From contig CANTFL010001472.1 in NCBI GenBank assembly GCA_947650285.1, positions 1 through 64,000 of the forward strand: a stretch of DNA of 64,000 nucleotides, in the 5' to 3' direction. Origin of the DNA: Hyaloperonospora brassicae (lineage: Eukaryota; Oomycota; Peronosporomycetes; Peronosporales; Peronosporaceae). Positions 12,935-26,380 of this stretch are shown in pieces; the stretch's first letter is position 1, and the number at the start of each line of letters is the position of its first letter. Made by a program: the position numbers and the translations under genes. The notes under the pieces are model-generated. The model made no database searches. It was given only the letters and a program-made list of their open reading frames with translations, and was not told the DNA's origin.

Positions 12935-13640
12935 TTATTGGTACACACTTTCATGCGCTTGGTAGGCGCGCAAAGTTAGTTCCATGTTGTGAGCATCCGT
13001 CAATCGTAACAAAGTCAACTTCTTGGCCAGATCACAATCTTCCAGCGTTTCGATGTAGTATTCCACAATTTCACGTCTCATAGCCGGCGACTCTTTTCGG
13101 ATAGAGGTCTTCGCTCGGATCGCAGTCACGTTCAACCGATACAGATACTCTAGTGGAGTCTCATCCGTTGGTTTCCTTGCGTGGTATCATCTGTGAGTTG
13201 TTGTTTAGCCATGTCGCTAATATAAGATTATGAAACCTTAAAATAGGGGATTCCAATTACGGCGAGTCGATCGGATTGTTCGACTGTATCAGTTTCGAGC
13301 GGGTCCCGTAAGCATATCGCTGGACACTTGGCAAATTTCTGTATCTGGGGCTTGGTCACGCAAGAGTGCGGACTTGAATTTACTAGTTTAGATCCTAGCT
13401 CGATCTTTGTCTTAGCCACGTTTTTACGCTCTTATAGATCGCTGATCGCCGATACTCGTAGCCTCTGCGGAATAATCTTGCAGCTCGGCGTGGCTCGGCA
13501 GCGGTCACCATTAATCGTCTAAAATCCACCTTATCAAGATCTTGATGATCATAGTTGTAAGATCGACAATAATGTAACTCCCTCACCGGCTCTAATTCAA
13601 CATCTGGGAAAATGATCCTCTGAGGTCGTAACATGTACCG
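12935..13640 (-). pseudogene. gag relic of gypsy relic B
   Basis: Open frames at 13,634-13,395 and 13,135-12,935 give, in order, a linker with DLDKVDF, then NVTAIRAK, RREIVEYYIETLEDCDLA, and LTLLRLTDAHNMELTLRA. These are the conserved blocks of the gag domain of oomycete Ty3/gypsy elements, and the last two also occur in relic A. The frames are offset, and several stops lie between them. Confidence 0.75.
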
Positions 13641-16600
13641 TCAATCGAGCAGCATTTTGATATTCATATCTTTCCAATTTCTTCAAACTCTTTCATGACT
13701 GCTTCATGGAACGACCGCAGCTAACCAGCGGGCAACTAGTGCGCAACGGTCGATCTCGCTTCCATCGGGCTTATACTATCGCGGAACAATGCAGATACGG
13801 ACAGTCCCCATAACATCCGCTGAAAATTTATCGAATCGGCTGAATCCAATAACTAGTTTACCGATGCATACAACGAAGTTCCGGTATCATAACTTCTTGT
13901 TGTGTCTGCGATCGGCGTGATCGCTTGATCCTATACCCCGTCACCAATCTATCCATCCATCGATGGCTGGCTTAATCTTACTGTCTGCTAATCGCCACTC
14001 CTGATAAACTTGGTCAGCCTTTTACACAACGATTTTTTCGCATCGATCTTTCGGTCATCATCGCATTCTAATAGCTTCTACGAATCAATATAAGATCCAG
14101 CTGTAAATCCTGCGTCTTGTAGCAGCTACATAAGACTGCGGATCGCATCCAAATGGTTTCGCGGGTGAGCCATGGGTTGATGTAGGCATTCGTTGCGGAC
14201 CAATTAGCATTGCATTCAAGATCATTTGCATTTAATCACTGGTAAACCGTTTCTGTAACTCCTTCCGGTGATATTCTTTCTCCAGCAGATCGAACTGCCA
14301 GTCTTTAAGTCAGTTCATTATCTTGTCTCCATCGTCCACTAACTTGATCGACCGCATGATTTTTTACATAGTGCGATCCTGTTGATCTTATCCATTCTTG
14401 CGATCGTTTGATTCCGATCCGGCTACTTCTCACTTCATTCGCTCAGCCTTCACGATCTTATTCTTCGACTCTACTTGAAGGGTCTTATGGTGTTAAGCGT
14501 TCGCTGTATATCTCTTGTTCAGCGAATTATGTTTGCAATATGGTCTACGGTGATCGTCGAAGAAAGTTTAGCCAGGAGTCGACATTTATCTTCCAGAGTG
14601 ACAAGAACATGTTCCTCTTTTTATTTCTCCTTTTTAAAGCCCCACCTAAAACCTTGAAAATCTAGGGATATTTTAAAATCGCGCTTCTACGGCTATCCTT
14701 TCAATTTCCGACGCTTCGATATCAGGTTCTTTCTTTACCTTCACATCTTCGCTCAGGGAATCACAAACCTTCCTGAGTCAATAGAGTATCTCGACACGCG
14801 CACCATTGTGGTGGAGCAGGGTTCACATAATTGCTGATGTGATTCTGCCTATCTACTGGGGCCCAGACGACCGACTACTAGATGGGGGTATCCTTTAATG
14901 TTTGTGTTGTTTTCTTCCTCACAATTTTTGCCCGTCGTTAGTGCAGGTTGCACTCTTCTTATTAAACACTTGTTGATCCTAAACTTGACCGAGCTTGGGG
15001 TGAGATGGTACACGTGAAACTCTTCACGCGGTCACAGGTTACTTGAAGGGACTTCATATATGCTACCTCTATATCAAATAGATTGCCTTGTCCAGTATGA
15101 GAATATTGATCTGCTTGACCTTCTGACCACTTTCGCCATCTCTCGATTTAAACTACCATTACTTTCTTGCTGTGCCATATCGCCGTTGTCTTGATACTGG
15201 TGTAAGTTTTAAGCGCACCTATTCAAATTATTTAGGTGCGACAATTGTATAAACGAGCGGCGAAACTATCTATTTTGTCGTAGGGGGCAAACATCTAGCC
15301 TGGAGTAGATGACGCGTGTCTTTTGACGTAAATGGAACTCGGTTTAATGTTATTTAAGCATCTTACAAAACCTACGGCCTAGCCTGTATATACCAAAAAA
15401 ACAGACGCCACGTGTCATCCAATACTTCACTCTGTGTCTCGTGTTAAAAAGTGAAGATTAAGTGAACGTACCGACAAAATGCGCTAGAGGTTTGGCTCCC
15501 TGCCAGTGGTCTCGGCAGTGTCTTCTCAAAATAAAAGTGTGAATTACCCAACCTATATCGTTGTAGTGCCTCATACAACACACAAAACCCTGAAGAACCT
15601 TCAATTTATACCCTAGCGTATGCTGAATTTCTGGAGTCTATTCAAGCAAAACTTTCACTTCCAACATCTCGTACATCATAGGCCCGCTGGTCAATCTCCT
15701 ACCCTTTGCCCGGATCGGATCCCCCTGAAATCGGATCTCCGCGCAGATCGGAGCTCTTCTTGGATCGAATTCTTTTTTATTCCGGTCCCCACTTGGATCA
15801 TATCCAATCTTAATTAGAAATTTCCTCTCGAATCGAAACTCCCTCTCAGTTTGGATCCACTCTCTGACCTGTTGCGATTTTCGTAGTCCACCCATCCAGA
15901 CATTGTATTGAGTCCGGTTTCCAGGGTGATGCTTCTTCAGCACATTCTGTCACAAATCTTCAATCCATTTTTCTTCATTCGCCTTGTAGATTCTACATGC
16001 GCTTGTACGTGCGCGACGTTCCATACGTTGAATCCACGTCTTTTAACTTCAGTAGCGTCAGCTATTTTGCCATCTCACGATCATCCAACATATAAATGAA
16101 TTGTTTTACATGATCGCGGCGATCGGTGGCATTACCATCTCTCTTGTAAATTATCTTAGCCACGTACAGTCTATAGATCCCATTCACGCATTTCCACGCG
16201 TGATTGTACTGCTTCTTAGCAGAAGTTTTGCGACTACAGTCATTCTCGTGAAAGTTCTCCGGAAAAGTGTTCCACTTGCTGCGGGTAAGCCGGATGAGCT
16301 GAAAATACCAGTTGGGAGCACGTCACAGTACGGTATTTAAGAAGACTAGAAACATCTCACAAGACGGAGCTTGATTACATATAAAACTGAATTTACCTGG
16401 TAAAACTAGATTCTAGCGTGGTTATCAATATGGCCCCGTTCATACAAATTACTTCTAGTCAGCGATCGCCGACATGCGGATTTCTTATGTAGTAAACCAA
16501 TTTTCTGTATAAGCCCCTATAGCGACCTACCAGAGTCACCGCAGGTCATCCATCTCATGATCGTCTAAGTCATATTTGTTACCGTGAGTGTGATGCAAAA

Positions 16601-18861
16601 CGGCAGGCTCCATTTCTGAGTCCGGTATGGATGCCTCCAACATATAATTTAAAGTTGGGGCTGGACAATTTGCATCGATCGGTGTCGCTTACCAATTTGG
16701 TCGTGCAAAACTAATTCTCTATGACTCCCGCAATGTAGATCTGCATTTATTCATATTCACTAATAGCAGGAACTCTTGCAGGAGGTAGATGAGTCTCGCG
16801 CATGGCGTACAAGGTATGATATTTGGCAGACGCAAAAGCGCTGCGCCAAAGGGTACCCAAGACATACAAGCCAGCTAAATATGGTCAGATTCGTCCAAAT
16901 CGGACTCATTCGAAGCATAACACGACGACCCGACAGGAGAACGATTCATCTTCTCTCTGATCACGTTGATCGTGGAATAGCGTTCGGCTAAATTGAATTA
17001 CCGGGTAAGCGGTGCCAACATATGGAACACTGATCCAATCTCCGTGATTTACTGATTAAGGTTACAGTCGAGCAACACCTGCGCGTAAAACGCTGCCGGT
17101 ACAAACCCCGCGTCTTATAAAACTGGAAGAGACGGCGCATCGTCTCTACTTGATCGTCGAGGATTTTACATGTATCATGGGACTACGAACCTGGTCGATC
17201 AGCTCCAGCTGTAGTATTCTAAAATAACGTATCCGTGGTTAGTAGCTCACGAAGCTGGTGTCAGTAAACACGTCTCTGCCGCATATTAAGCTGTCATCCA
17301 TCCATCTCTCCCTCTTCTGGTGCGACTTTTTCTTGATCGACACCTGGAGAGTTGGCCGCCCATAGCTTCAGGGTTGTAGCATTCATCTCCTTTTTATTGT
17401 ATATTTTGTTTGCCAAATCATGTTTTGCTTTCACTAGACGTTTCTCATCTGGAGGGACATTCTTCGCAGTGCGAACCCCAGTGATTCTTGAAGGTACTTA
17501 AGGAGTGTAAGGAGGGTTTTGTCACTGATCATCTACGTGATCTTCCTCTTTAATTGTAATCGATAGAGTCTCTCCCAGAATCCTGACGAACCGAGGTTCA
17601 TTGCTTATCACTTGTCTGCAATGATCCATTTTTCGTCGACACTTCCATACCCGGTTTACTTATACCTCGACATTGTTGATCAGGGATTAATGGTTATATC
17701 CCAAGTCTCCTTAAGGTTTGAACATGCGTACATGGTGGTGGAGTGGTTATCGCCGAGATTCCGATGCTTACTCAATCCATCCCTGTTGCCCGGCCAAAAG
17801 ACTAACGTAAAGTGTGACCGGACCGTGTGTAATACTAGCTCCTCCTATTCTCGTGTACCCGTCGTCGGGTGTGCCGCACTCTTCTGCATGACTTGATGTC
17901 GTTGTCTGTATTGAATTATATTCTCATAAGCCTGGTGTGGCCGTGTTAAAACTTTTCACGTGACGACCAGCTACATAAAGTACCTTGTAGCTTAACCCTA
18001 ACCTTCCTTAAAGTCGCCTTGCCCGAATTGAGATACGAAATCCAATAATTCTTCTGACTATATCAGCCATCTAAAGAACATTCCGTAACATGCTGGCGCA
18101 TTCGATCGCAAGCAAACTCAAATGAATATTATTGTCCCTAGCGAAACATTTAATTGCCAAACACATACAAAACTCGTGCACAACAAACCTTATGCGTAGG
18201 GCGGTCACTACTATCATAATCCGGAGGAATGCTGACGTGTGAAATCTTTAGTAATTCAACACTGTTTGTTTTTAGCCTATTATCGGCTAGAACGACGGTT
18301 ATGCCTGTCGATTTCTCAAGTTGTATGAAGTACTTTGCCTCATATCTTAACGTCTTAAAAAACGTGTGAATTACCGCTGGTCGTGATCTTTATTCTCCAT
18401 TCTGAAGGTAAATACTATTCACCATCGATTACCGTGACTGCTGGTCACCACTGATGGCCGGGACCGCTGAACACCCCTGCTGACAGTAATCACGGGTATT
18501 TATATATGGCCGTGACCGTTTACCTATGCCTCGATCGCGTTGGAGCTCTTCAAATGGTGAGTCACATATAAGTTGGTTCTATTGGATAGCCCCAAAGCGT
18601 ACGTGACCGGTTTCAGTCTTGTTTTATCGTAGCGATAGCGATTCATTATAATGTCACCGATCACTTCACCACAATTTTGCTACTCAAAAATGCTTGTGTG
18701 ATTAGTCTTCTCGTGACCAGCTGACATTAAATCGTTAAAATATCCAATCTACACTTTATGGATTTCTTCTACAATAATGTAATTTAGGAATTGAAAGCCT
18801 TTTATCTAAAGAACATGACGAGACATGTTCAGCAAGGTGACTTCTTTCACGGTTTGAGGCT
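13641..18861. other. Decayed stretch with unidentified minus-strand coding relics
   Basis: Mostly unassigned. The minus strand has protein-like pieces: a 101-codon frame at 15,943-15,638 (NVWMGGL, REFRFERKFLIKIGYDP, KEFDPR), a piece near 17,470-17,330 (NVPPDEKRLVKAKHDLANKI) and one near 14,300-14,270 (LLEKEYHRKELQKRF). They may be the upstream part of relic B or another old element. I do not recognise them. No intact gene or RNA is visible. Confidence 0.4.
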
Positions 18862-18919
18862 AATTCGCACTGAAAGTAATAATACATGTGCACAAGTGTT
18901 ATTACTTTCAGTGCGAATT
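18862..18919. repeat. Perfect 21-bp inverted repeat (hairpin)
   Basis: The arms 18,862-18,882 and 18,899-18,919 are exact reverse complements, separated by a 16-base loop (18,883-18,898). There is no T-run or neighbouring gene to suggest a terminator. It could be the core of a small foldback element. Confidence 0.9.
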
Positions 18920-21900
18920 TTGGGACGCGTACACACCCATCATTGCATCCCAATTGTATGTGCAAGCCTCGACATCGAAACTACGATACAGATCGATATC
19001 TTTGGATATCACTCTGATACTACGCACGTTATAAAATACGTGCTTAGGTTCAGTTTTAAACTTGTAGGATTTTTTGAATTCATGTCGTAAATATCGCTAC
19101 AAAATATGAAGAAAAGCGCTAGTTGGAAAAGTAGCCAGTATTTACGAGTTCCCACATCGGAAATTAATGTATTAGGTCCCAAGAATACGAAGATTGCGAC
19201 CTACCTACTTCTGATACATGCATCCCACACTCATTAGCCCTGGTCCCATGACCTTATCAAGTTCATATATAGGAATCTTGAAATTGAGTGATACGATGAC
19301 CATCATACCCAAAATATCTAGATCATCACGATGAATGCATATCATAGTATCACGATAAATGATAACTAAAATTAACTTCAAAGAGTACAAGAGTGTAATA
19401 CCGCCAATAACATTAGCATCAACATCAACATCGACTTAAAGAAAGAACAATGCGTTTTCTATATTCCAAAAAAGGAATGGACTTCTATTTATAAATAGAA
19501 GAACGTTTTTCCATTCTTATATGTCAGATTTTCTATTTTTCCAATCTACCGCTTCCGTTAAAAAAAATTAAAAAAAAGAACAATAACTTTTGTGTGTGTG
19601 TCAGCAGAATTTATACCTATAATTATCCAGTATATATGTCTCTGTGAATTTTGTGGAATGAAGAGATTATCGTCGTCATCTAGGAATACATAAATTTGCT
19701 TATCGTGTCGGGGTCGACGCAGAGATTTTTGCGTCGTTTTTAATCATCGCATGGGATTTCTTTTTCACTATTTCTGGGTTCTTCTTCCACGAAGACAGAT
19801 CAGTAGCGTTTATATACTGTGCGTCGAGATTAACGTCTGCAGTGAAAAAAAAGATTCATATAGGCTAGTTGGATCAGTTATAATATTTTTGATTTGGTGA
19901 GGTATATTCGTATACGCGAACGACCCACTATATTCGGTATATTTTAACCATGGTTTTTGTGAGGTAGTGGCAGATTTTTCAGCTACTGTGGGATTCGTAC
20001 TGCGATTGTCACCCTCAGGGATTATTGTGCACAGTAAAAGGATTGAACCGGCAGTCATCATATTAAATATTAGCCTACTGCACCACTACTTATGGAAATT
20101 ACCCCTTTAGATCCAAAATTTTGTACTTACATATCACTCACACTCAGTTAAGGGTAGAGATGTATGCATGTTCGACGCGTGCAACATCTTTTATATGCCG
20201 AGTTCTGCTATTAGCAAAATTTAATTGACCTATTAAACGAAAGAACGCAATTTTTATTGAGGATTTGAAAACACGTATTGTATAGTAATCTATTTCCGAT
20301 GTAGAAATTAGACATCTTTAATCGCAATTCAATAGAATGAACACGATTTATATTAAGGTTGGCGAATATAGAAAGTATTGATCGAGTAAAAGTTCACAGA
20401 TAAGACTTTTAAGAGGAACGGATTTATCGATGCAGACACGAGCACGAATCTTACCTGCCATCGAACCTGAAACACCGACAAGAATAACCCTATGATGAAA
20501 CTATCAGCAGGCTCAATATTTCTCTCGTAATTGCCTTAAAAAAAACCGATACAAACTATATAGAACGGCTTCAATAAATATGCCTGAACCAGTGGAGGCT
20601 GCACTGGTGCACTCTATATAGAGATTGGCTTATCGGTTGTCTAATTGCAAGTAACAATGCTCTTGTGTACAAAATTTTATTAGAATGGACAGGATACTAC
20701 CCTCCTAAATGTCGTTTTACGTCCAAGATGACAATTGATTGGAGCATCGTAACAATTGAGCATGACCGTTATGACTGTGAATGAAGAAAGGTGGTTCAGC
20801 ACCAGCGACTTCTGGACGTATAGTAGGCCGTTTCAAGATCGAGTGTGGGCACGTTGAATACCGATATATCATTGACACATTTTACTGATCTTGCTGGAAT
20901 TGGTTGATAGTTGTATATGTCAAACTCAAAAGGTGTTATATCGCGGTCACCTTTGTAACATGTCGTCAGGTATACTACACAACGGGTCGCTGCGAAGTTG
21001 CGTTAAAAAGATGGGCTTGTCCCCATTTTTTGAACGCGTATTTGACTAAAAAAACGATTGGCGCAAAAGTGCATCTACGATAACGTTTAGTCGTTCTGTA
21101 CCATGCTTTGTTAATAGCTTATGCTGGCAAAGAACGAACGCTATATCGTCATTATTTGCAAAATGTGTCTGCTATTGTCATCGAGCTTGATCACAAATAG
21201 TTTTAAAACGATAAATGTCTATCTTCGAAAGTATGGAAGATAATGAGCCGACGCATACTTCATGTCAAGCTACTTTTCTTAATACTACACGTATCTAGAC
21301 TCTAATGGTTTGCGTCGAGCCCGAATGACACCAAATGTAGCGCTTTGCACCTTCTGTACCGTATTGCATCAACGCGTTCCCGATTTTATAAATTTCTGGG
21401 GTTACATACCATATGGAATGGTCTGAGACGGTTTTATATTTCTGACAAAGTATTATAAATTGATATATTTATAATACTTTGCCCAGAGTACTGATGTTCA
21501 GCATTACAACATGTCTCTTTTTAATTCATTGTGCGAGCTATAAGTAAGCGGTCAGTTTGGCGCAGTTAAGGAGAAAATCTTGCAAGTGCGCCTAATTGCC
21601 GAAAAAAGTTGTATTAGGCTCAACATCATTTGCCATTGACGAGATGGTGATCATCGTGATCGCTTGATCAGGGAGTACGTCATTTCTACCAAAGCTACAC
21701 CAAAAAAAGGATTGTAGTAATATTAAAGATTCATCCAATATATTTGCACGGACCTAGTTTCTTCTGTTATCGTGATCGGCGGATATATGGTATAAATGCT
21801 AGAACGATTGCAAGAATATTGCAGACATGGAGTCGCTAAATCACCAATTCGTGTTTTTGCTTATAGGATGTCTAGGGCCGAATGCATCGTAGTAGTAGCT

Positions 21901-24284
21901 CGCAGCAAAATTGCACACCGTTCTCAAAATGTGATGTTACATATCTTATAGGTCAAACAGATTCGTTAGAATCCCTTAAGACCTAGCTCGCTACTCCTAG
22001 CGTATTTGCTTAAGAGATAAATTGATAAGGACGGGATTTTTCGTTCATGCAGGAGGATGAGATCGAAGTTATGTATTAGAGGGATGAACAAAAAGACTGT
22101 TTTTTTATAGTTTGTCGAGGATGACGTCCTACATCGATAGCGGTTTATGTACCGATGTAGGCACAGTATATAATAATTGAATTCGTGCACTATTTGCCAG
22201 CATACTTGGATAATCAACACAACAATGTTAAAAAAGATGGGAGTGGTTTGCCTCTAGTTTTTACATTTAAGTTGTGTATCCTTTATTTGTCGTTGAGGTA
22301 GTAAATACGACTTGATTACTTACTCTTTGAGGCCCAGATTTTTTCTTCTCGATATCTTGTCTGGTGTATTTTTCCTTTGCAAATCACAAGGCTAGATAAA
22401 AAATGCATTTCCTTTTTCTAAATAAACTTGTATCGATAACATTTACTTGTATACCCAGTGCGCAAAAGTTATTTTAGATAGGTATGAGTATCTTCATCAA
22501 GAATAATTTCGTCCAATGATCCTTATGGAACACGTAAGTGTTCTTTAAAGGTAATATCGACAAAGTATTGACTGCGTAAATATCCTCTTAGACGAGTGCG
22601 TTGATCGTTTGAATCTTGTCGCGACGCAGATCTATCCTGTAACGTTTTATTTCAATCGTTACGAACCACAGTATCTCCAAATTGGAATTTCGAGACTCTA
22701 TCAGATCAAGCTATAAAGCGACTACACTAGGTCTGTCACTTATTGTGACTTGCAATGTTTCATTGTTGTCACGATAACAAATTTACTCAGAGAACAGGGT
22801 AGTCTTTCACTTGTATAATTTGCTCGAAGGATTTCTTATGTTATCACATCGTGACGCATTCCCTTAACGTCTTGGTGATGTGATAGAGTTACCGCAGCCA
22901 GTCACATTATGATAGACTCTTCGGTAGACCCAGATTTTCCTTTGGTGCCGCTTCTGAAAAATGATATCTTTTTTTAATAAATGTTCTTTCTTTTAGAATG
23001 CCTCGATGGCCCGGCCATATAAAATCATTCGTGTGCTGAACCTTAGTCCATGCAAAAGTTATCACATCAACTAGTAGCTTGCCGAAGCGTAGCGGGGAGC
23101 TAAAGTGGGGTCTTGTGTGTTCGATCTCAATGTTGTACCACAGAAGAGACCAACGTATCAGTCATAAAGCATTGTAAGGCTTATAACCGCTCCATATATG
23201 ACATCGGTTTAGATATGCGCTACCAGCTGGTCCATGCCTCCTACTGCTTGGGCTATTGAAGGTCAATGATGACATCGAATTTATCATCTGAATGTAGGAC
23301 AGTATTATCACAATGTAGCGTTATTCACGAAGCGTATATTAAATCATGAATGGTTGTATATCTGCTTTTACTGATAAGCGTGCTGTAGGGCGCAATGATG
23401 TCCTCGCTTGAAGGGTCTCGCGCTCAACAAGCAGTAGACTAAGGTCCTCCAGCGATCGGCGTCGAAATACATTGCTTGACGTGTAACAGTAAGTTAGGGC
23501 TCAACGTGGCATGCCTTTTGTCAATATTATCTGCAAGACGGTGAGGGACATTTTTTCACCAGGGGCAGCAACACGTTAATTCGGCATGTTAATATTTACC
23601 TTCGTCAAGAAGCCTACAGAGTCTTGACGTCGTTAGATCAGCAAGGTGATCCACTCTGCTTCCCTCGACCAGGTTTGATAGATCCGCTACCTTATTGTGA
23701 CATTGCATCAGCTTCGGAATCGCTTCCTGGCCCCGTATTGGTCGACGGAAGTTCGCTACGTAATACTGCTGGCAGCATTAGATTTGTGCAATACGTATGT
23801 AGGCGTAGTACCCTGTGATTTGAATGATTTAATGGAAAAATCTTTTACATTTAGGAAGTGACAATTTCTCTATTCGTCACGTAGGATTGAACTAGTTGTT
23901 TCGAACTCCGCCCACTTGTAGCATCGGGGGACGATAGGACCTAAATTCGATGCTAGGCTATTTCAGAATAAATACATTCTGTTCCACCACTCAGAATGCG
24001 TATTCTTCCGTATCTATTACGTAATAGAACAAGTAAGTTTATAAGAAGATAGACTATATACATTGAATAAACCTTGGCATCAACTCGTATATATGAAACG
24101 TATTGGCTGTAAGGTGGCGAATGGTCTGAACGTGAGCATGCACGCCACGATTAAGCTACCTGAGGATAAAGAGCTCTGACTATAAATGAATCTGGTTTGC
24201 GGCGACTAAAACGTTGGTCCGAGATAGGGTTAATAATGCCTCTTTTTACTCAATCGTCAAGGTTCGTGAAGCTAAAAATTTAAG
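18920..24284. other. AT-rich stretch without recognisable gene
   Basis: No gene family is recognisable in about 5.4 kb. Besides the hairpin at 21,446-21,481 there are several shorter inverted repeats, for example the palindromic TTCTATTTATAAATAGAA near 19,482-19,500. Short open frames look like chance. Confidence 0.45.
21446..21481. repeat. Perfect 15-bp inverted repeat (hairpin)
   Basis: Arm CAAAGTATTATAAAT (21,446-21,460) pairs exactly with 21,467-21,481 around a 6-base loop. It lies in AT-rich DNA with no neighbouring gene. Confidence 0.9.
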
Positions 24285-24819
24285 TGTAGCGGAGCTACAC
24301 AGCTCCTTAAGTCAGAGGAAGACTTAACGCTCTTACGAGCAACTTTAATTCTACAAACCCGACTCAAATAGTCGACAGCTCCGAGAGCTAAGGGTTGGTT
24401 CAAAGAACCCGACTCAAAGAGTCGAAAAGCTCAGAGAGCTTACGGTCCCTGTTCCAGGGGGGACCAAATGATTCAGAGAATCAAACGCACTGATTGCACA
24501 AGGAGTAGCTGCCTTAACAAGGAGCTGCTACTTCCTTACGATCGCAAGACGCCTCACAGAGGCACGTGGCTTTTGTTGATCAAAATGGGAACTGAATTTT
24601 ATTTCTTTTTTAACCTAAAAGAACACCGTAGAACAAAGTAATTAACCTACTCACTTATATCCTAAATAATCCAATTAAAAGATCGCGTAATCAGTGGTTG
24701 ACAGACATCAGTCTTCAACAATTGATACTTGTGTTCTAATATTACTTTAAAAGGGGATCCCATCCCTTGTGTGTACCACACCTATTTTCTTCTACCAGTC
24801 GACGTGTAACCCCGTTCCA
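24285..24819 (-). repeat. LTR, gypsy2-like family, minus orientation (left cap of palindrome 1)
   Basis: The reverse complement starts TGGAACGGGGTTACACGTC and ends with GCTCCGCTACA, matching the LTRs at 41,176-41,710 (same 535-bp length) and, more distantly, 42,553-43,026 and 49,663-50,140. It forms the outer end of the left arm of palindrome 1. Beyond its end (position 24,284 and lower) the sequence is ordinary AT-rich DNA, with no primer-binding site or leader. The inverted duplication therefore stops at the LTR edge. Confidence 0.85.
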
Positions 24820-25374
24820 TTAAGACCTAAGTTGTATTGATATGCTCGGTCGATTTTGACAAAGCAAACGAAGCAACTATCTATAATGAGGATGCGAATA
24901 TCTTTATGGTGGCATTCGAATTGATATGGAATCCCAGTTGATTATCTTCCTAGTAACCGAAGATTCATTTTCTTAAGTTTATAAAAATGTATCTTTATTT
25001 AGGATCTTAAGGTCTCTTTGATGGCTTTCAAATCGATATGACATTTAAAAGAGGTTATTTCTGGTAATCGAAGATATTTTTTACGACGCTTTCAGGTCAA
25101 CGCGCGTGCGTTGACCCGCTAGGTGCAGTCTAACATTACTGCTGACTCATCAATTCAAAGTGTTGGATATCCTATTCACTTGAAAGCTCTGACTGTGGAG
25201 CACCTTGGTGGTAAGAAATGTTACTTTATAACTCTACGCGTCGAATTTGTGCTGGAAGAACTTGGTATTGCGGCATGTACTTATCGCCTTTCATAGCAAA
25301 CCGGATGGCCCATTTGATGTCACTCAAACGCGCGAATACCTTACGCTTGGCATGAAAGCGATCCTGTTTTCTTC

Positions 25375-25569
25375 GTGTTGGATGAAAAACACGTAGTCGT
25401 TGGACAGATCACAAAGTGCTGCCATTTAAACGGGGCACTCTGCGCTTGTAACCGCACAGAACAAGCTGCCTACACTGAAACAGTGACGGAACGTGCCTCG
25501 CAACCCTACGTCCACGGCATGTGCATAGGAAGGCCTATCTTCTATACGGACGCATACATAGAAAGGTAA
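25375..25569 (+). pseudogene. Unidentified coding relic, palindrome 1 left arm
   Basis: A 64-codon frame (FVLDEKHVVVGQ, CCHLNGALCACNRTEQ, HGMCIGRPIFYTDAYIER) is kept with only a few substitutions in the right arm (40,426-40,620, minus). Upstream bases keep the frame open (LAWHESDPVFFVLDEK). At its end, GTAAGA...TTCTAG (25,566-25,622, 57 nt) looks like an intron, after which the frame would continue SQMDQLQTPNHYFVERQLL to a TAG present in both arms. I do not recognise the family. It could be a host gene fragment or part of a large element. Confidence 0.35.
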
Positions 25570-25980
25570 GACTATAATTGTGTTCAATGCAGTCGAATAT
25601 CCTATAGCACAATTTCTTCTAGTCAAATGGATCAACTGCAAACTCCAAATCATTATTTCGTTGAACGCCAATTGTTGCGTGTCTAGCAGCGATTAATGGC
25701 TAAGTTACTTGATATGATGGACTGCACTAAAAAGTACGATTTTACGCGGCGTAGTCCTTCAGATCACCCCGGTGTGGGCTACGAGTGCAGTGACACTGTT
25801 ATAATTTCTTAGAGGGTCCTCACCCCGTATTCCACTGTGGGAATTTGAGGTCAGTAGGGCTTCCATCCGACCCAAAGTAATACATACCTAAGGTGCGGGT
25901 TGGTAGGGCGGTCACCCATTGGCTGTTTGCTCGTCTAATATGTTTGTCTATCTCCGGCGCCTGTAACCGTACCCGCCCCC

Positions 25981-26045
25981 CGTGGGTATCGATCCAGGTA
26001 CTCCTCCCGGTACCAGATTCAGTGGCACTAACCAGTAAGTAGAGA
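25981..26045 (-). other. tRNA-like (SINE-like) segment, left-arm copy
   Basis: This is the reverse complement of the segment at 39,948-40,012 in the right arm. Read on the minus strand it has ACTGGTTAGTGCCACTG followed by GGATCGATACCC, resembling the internal A- and B-box order of tRNA-derived SINEs. It is degraded. No functional tRNA fold is claimed. Confidence 0.3.
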
Positions 26046-26380
26046 GGTGTCGATATTACCCAATGCAGTTTACACTCCTATAATATTAGGCTTGCGAGGT
26101 ACGTATTGGAGAATATAATTTTTAAGACGATATTCATATTGACCCAATTTTAGTTTGAACTACACGAAACAAACTTATCTTCTCAACCACCGACTACAAG
26201 TCCTGCTGAATTTAATTTGTTCAATGAATTAGCGAGCTTCGGCTTGGTCACATCTGCAGCATCTGTCCCGTCTCGAGCGCTTTCACACGCTTGTTGAGCA
26301 ATATGCTCGTAGCTTTCCGATATCAGTAAAGGCTACCACTGTGCTCGATCAGCGCAGCTTCAAGAAAGGATGCAGAATAG

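Larger units (their letters stand above)
10206..13640 (-). mobile_element. Gypsy relic B: decayed Ty3/gypsy polyprotein
   Basis: Read on the minus strand, this block contains gag (13,640 to 12,935), zinc knuckle (12,522-12,325), aspartic protease (12,170-11,949), the protease-RT linker (11,584-11,357) and the first part of RT (10,406-10,206), in canonical gypsy order. Every domain is broken by stops or shifts. The rest of RT, RNase H and integrase are missing: recognisable sequence ends where the GC-richer block and minisatellite at 9,780-10,205 begin. Confidence 0.8.

Noticed and set aside
18862..18919. Transcription terminator
   Set aside because: No gene precedes it, there is no U-tract, and the window is eukaryotic.
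25426..25671. 81-codon minus-strand frame mirrored at 40,324-40,569
   Set aside because: It is antisense to the better-supported relic frame 25,375-25,569 and crosses its intron-like end. Conservation between arms is due to the duplication itself.
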